Positions 63,385 through 64,000 of a stretch of 64,000 bases of DNA are shown piece after piece. The notes beneath the pieces are model-generated. The model saw nothing but the letters and a program-made list of their open reading frames with translations. It was not told the origin of the DNA and did not search any database. The translations under genes and the position numbers were made by a program. This DNA comes from Pseudoips prasinana (Eukaryota; Arthropoda; Insecta; Lepidoptera; Nolidae), in the NCBI GenBank assembly GCA_951640165.1, contig OX621250.1, positions 7,812,001 through 7,876,000 of the forward strand. The letters run 5' to 3'. Each line of letters begins with the position of its first letter. The stretch's first letter is position 1.

Positions 63385-64000
63385 CTTCCATCCTTCAGGA
63401 TCTTTTGTACTAACCCCCATTGGTTTTTACTCTATCCCTAGAGCCCTGAATGAGGTTTTCATGTAATTCAGTACGCTTGTTAGGGGTAGATCCCTGTAGT
63501 CTCCGGGCTCTGGTTATGCCAGCCCCAGCATGGCCATTCTGTGTCTTGCCAACGCATAGCATTTACATATTATATGCAGCTTTGTTTCATTTTCTTCCCT
63601 ACAGGTCCTGCAGATCGGGCTATTCGACAGTCCCAGTTTGTGTAGGTGGTAGTTGGTGCCGTAGTGGCCCGTAAGTGCTGCTACTATTAGTCGTAGCTGG
63701 TTTATGCTGTATTTCCAAAGGTTTTTGGACCAGCTCTTGTCTAGTCTTTTTATGAGTTGTTTAGAGTGTTTTAGTTCCGTGATTTTGGTCCACATTTGGT
63801 TCTGCTTAGCTGTGGATTCCTTTTTAAGGATTGCTCCTATTATGTTTGGTGGAATCTCTACGTGCGGTTCTTGTTCACAGAACTGACCTTCAGATCCCTT
63901 CCTAGCCAGCGCCTCTGCTTTTTCGTTGCCTTCTATTCCTGTATTGTTTTTATTGCCAAGTTTGTTCAGAGCCTAGTAGATACAGTTGTGTATTAATTTT
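63385..64000 (-). pseudogene. LINE ORF2 3' end: RNase H tail and C-terminal zinc cluster, continues past window
   Basis: On the minus strand GIEGNEKAEALARKGS is the C-terminal motif of a LINE-encoded RNase H (about 63890-63935). Then comes LRLIVAALTGHYGTNYHLHKLGL, and CRTCREENETKLHIICKCYALARHR, a CCHC-like cluster typical of I/Jockey-type LINE ends. The 3' UTR runs to about 63385 (reverse of GGGGGTTAGTACAAAAG). The frame has minor breaks near 63514. Clade not assigned; the catalytic RT lies outside the window. Confidence 0.7.

Overview
This window looks like a transposon-dense, gene-poor stretch of a lepidopteran (moth or butterfly) nuclear genome. The lepidopteran assignment rests on repeated copies of Lep1-type mini-Helitrons (5' TCCTACTAATATTATA-like, 3' hairpin and GGGGCACAGCTAG end), a tRNA-derived SINE, R1-clade and RTE-clade LINEs, and a widespread insect repeat ending GGTACGGAACCCTA. 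No bacterial or organellar features and no convincing single-copy host gene were found. The one possible exception is the 3' end of a MADF-BESS protein gene at the left edge, and that too may belong to a PIF/Harbinger transposon.

Layout. 1-1.5 kb: MADF-BESS gene end and the first exon of a Harbinger nuclease on the other strand. 1.5-4.2 kb: 5'-truncated Ty3/gypsy pol with its 3' LTR. 4.3-6.1 kb: Helitron, SINE and hairpins. 6.17-9.58 kb: a hAT-like element with an 8-bp target duplication (GATGTAAC), itself carrying a 5'-truncated R1-clade LINE with its own target duplication. 10.2-10.6 kb: mariner transposase relic. 10.7-15.5 kb: a broken CR1/Jockey-superfamily LINE on the minus strand (coiled coil plus SGNH-like ORF1, EN-RT ORF2). 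15.5-16.6 kb: a large foldback repeat. 17.9-22.0 kb: Lep1 Helitron, then a second R1-clade LINE. 22-35 kb: MITEs, Helitrons, SINEs, RTE fragments and an unclassified 2.4-kb TIR element (26.7-29.0 kb). 35.7-38.8 kb: an apparently full-length RTE LINE inverted internally by twin priming. 39-46 kb: LINE tails, Helitron and MITEs. 46.4-52.4 kb: one RTE copy split by a Helitron, a SINE and a 4.9-kb pogo-like element with an intact 827-residue transposase. 52.8-57.4 kb: a near-complete Ty3/gypsy retrotransposon with almost identical LTRs, inserted in a (TA)n tract. 57.5-60.3 kb: SINEs, a short LINE with target duplication and a MITE in a palindrome. 60.3-62.4 kb: a 12-bp minisatellite in two blocks, one inside a 29-bp inverted-repeat pair. 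62.4-64 kb: a mini DDE element and a LINE RNase H end.

The sequences do not form a pathway. The window records successive insertions, several of which can be ordered by nesting. The most notable signals are the twin-primed RTE with an 11-bp target duplication, the intact pogo-like transposase, and a recurring pattern of near-perfect short-spacer hairpins that are present in one copy of a repeat and absent from its sister copies, as expected for template-switch inverted duplication or for a sequencing/assembly artefact.
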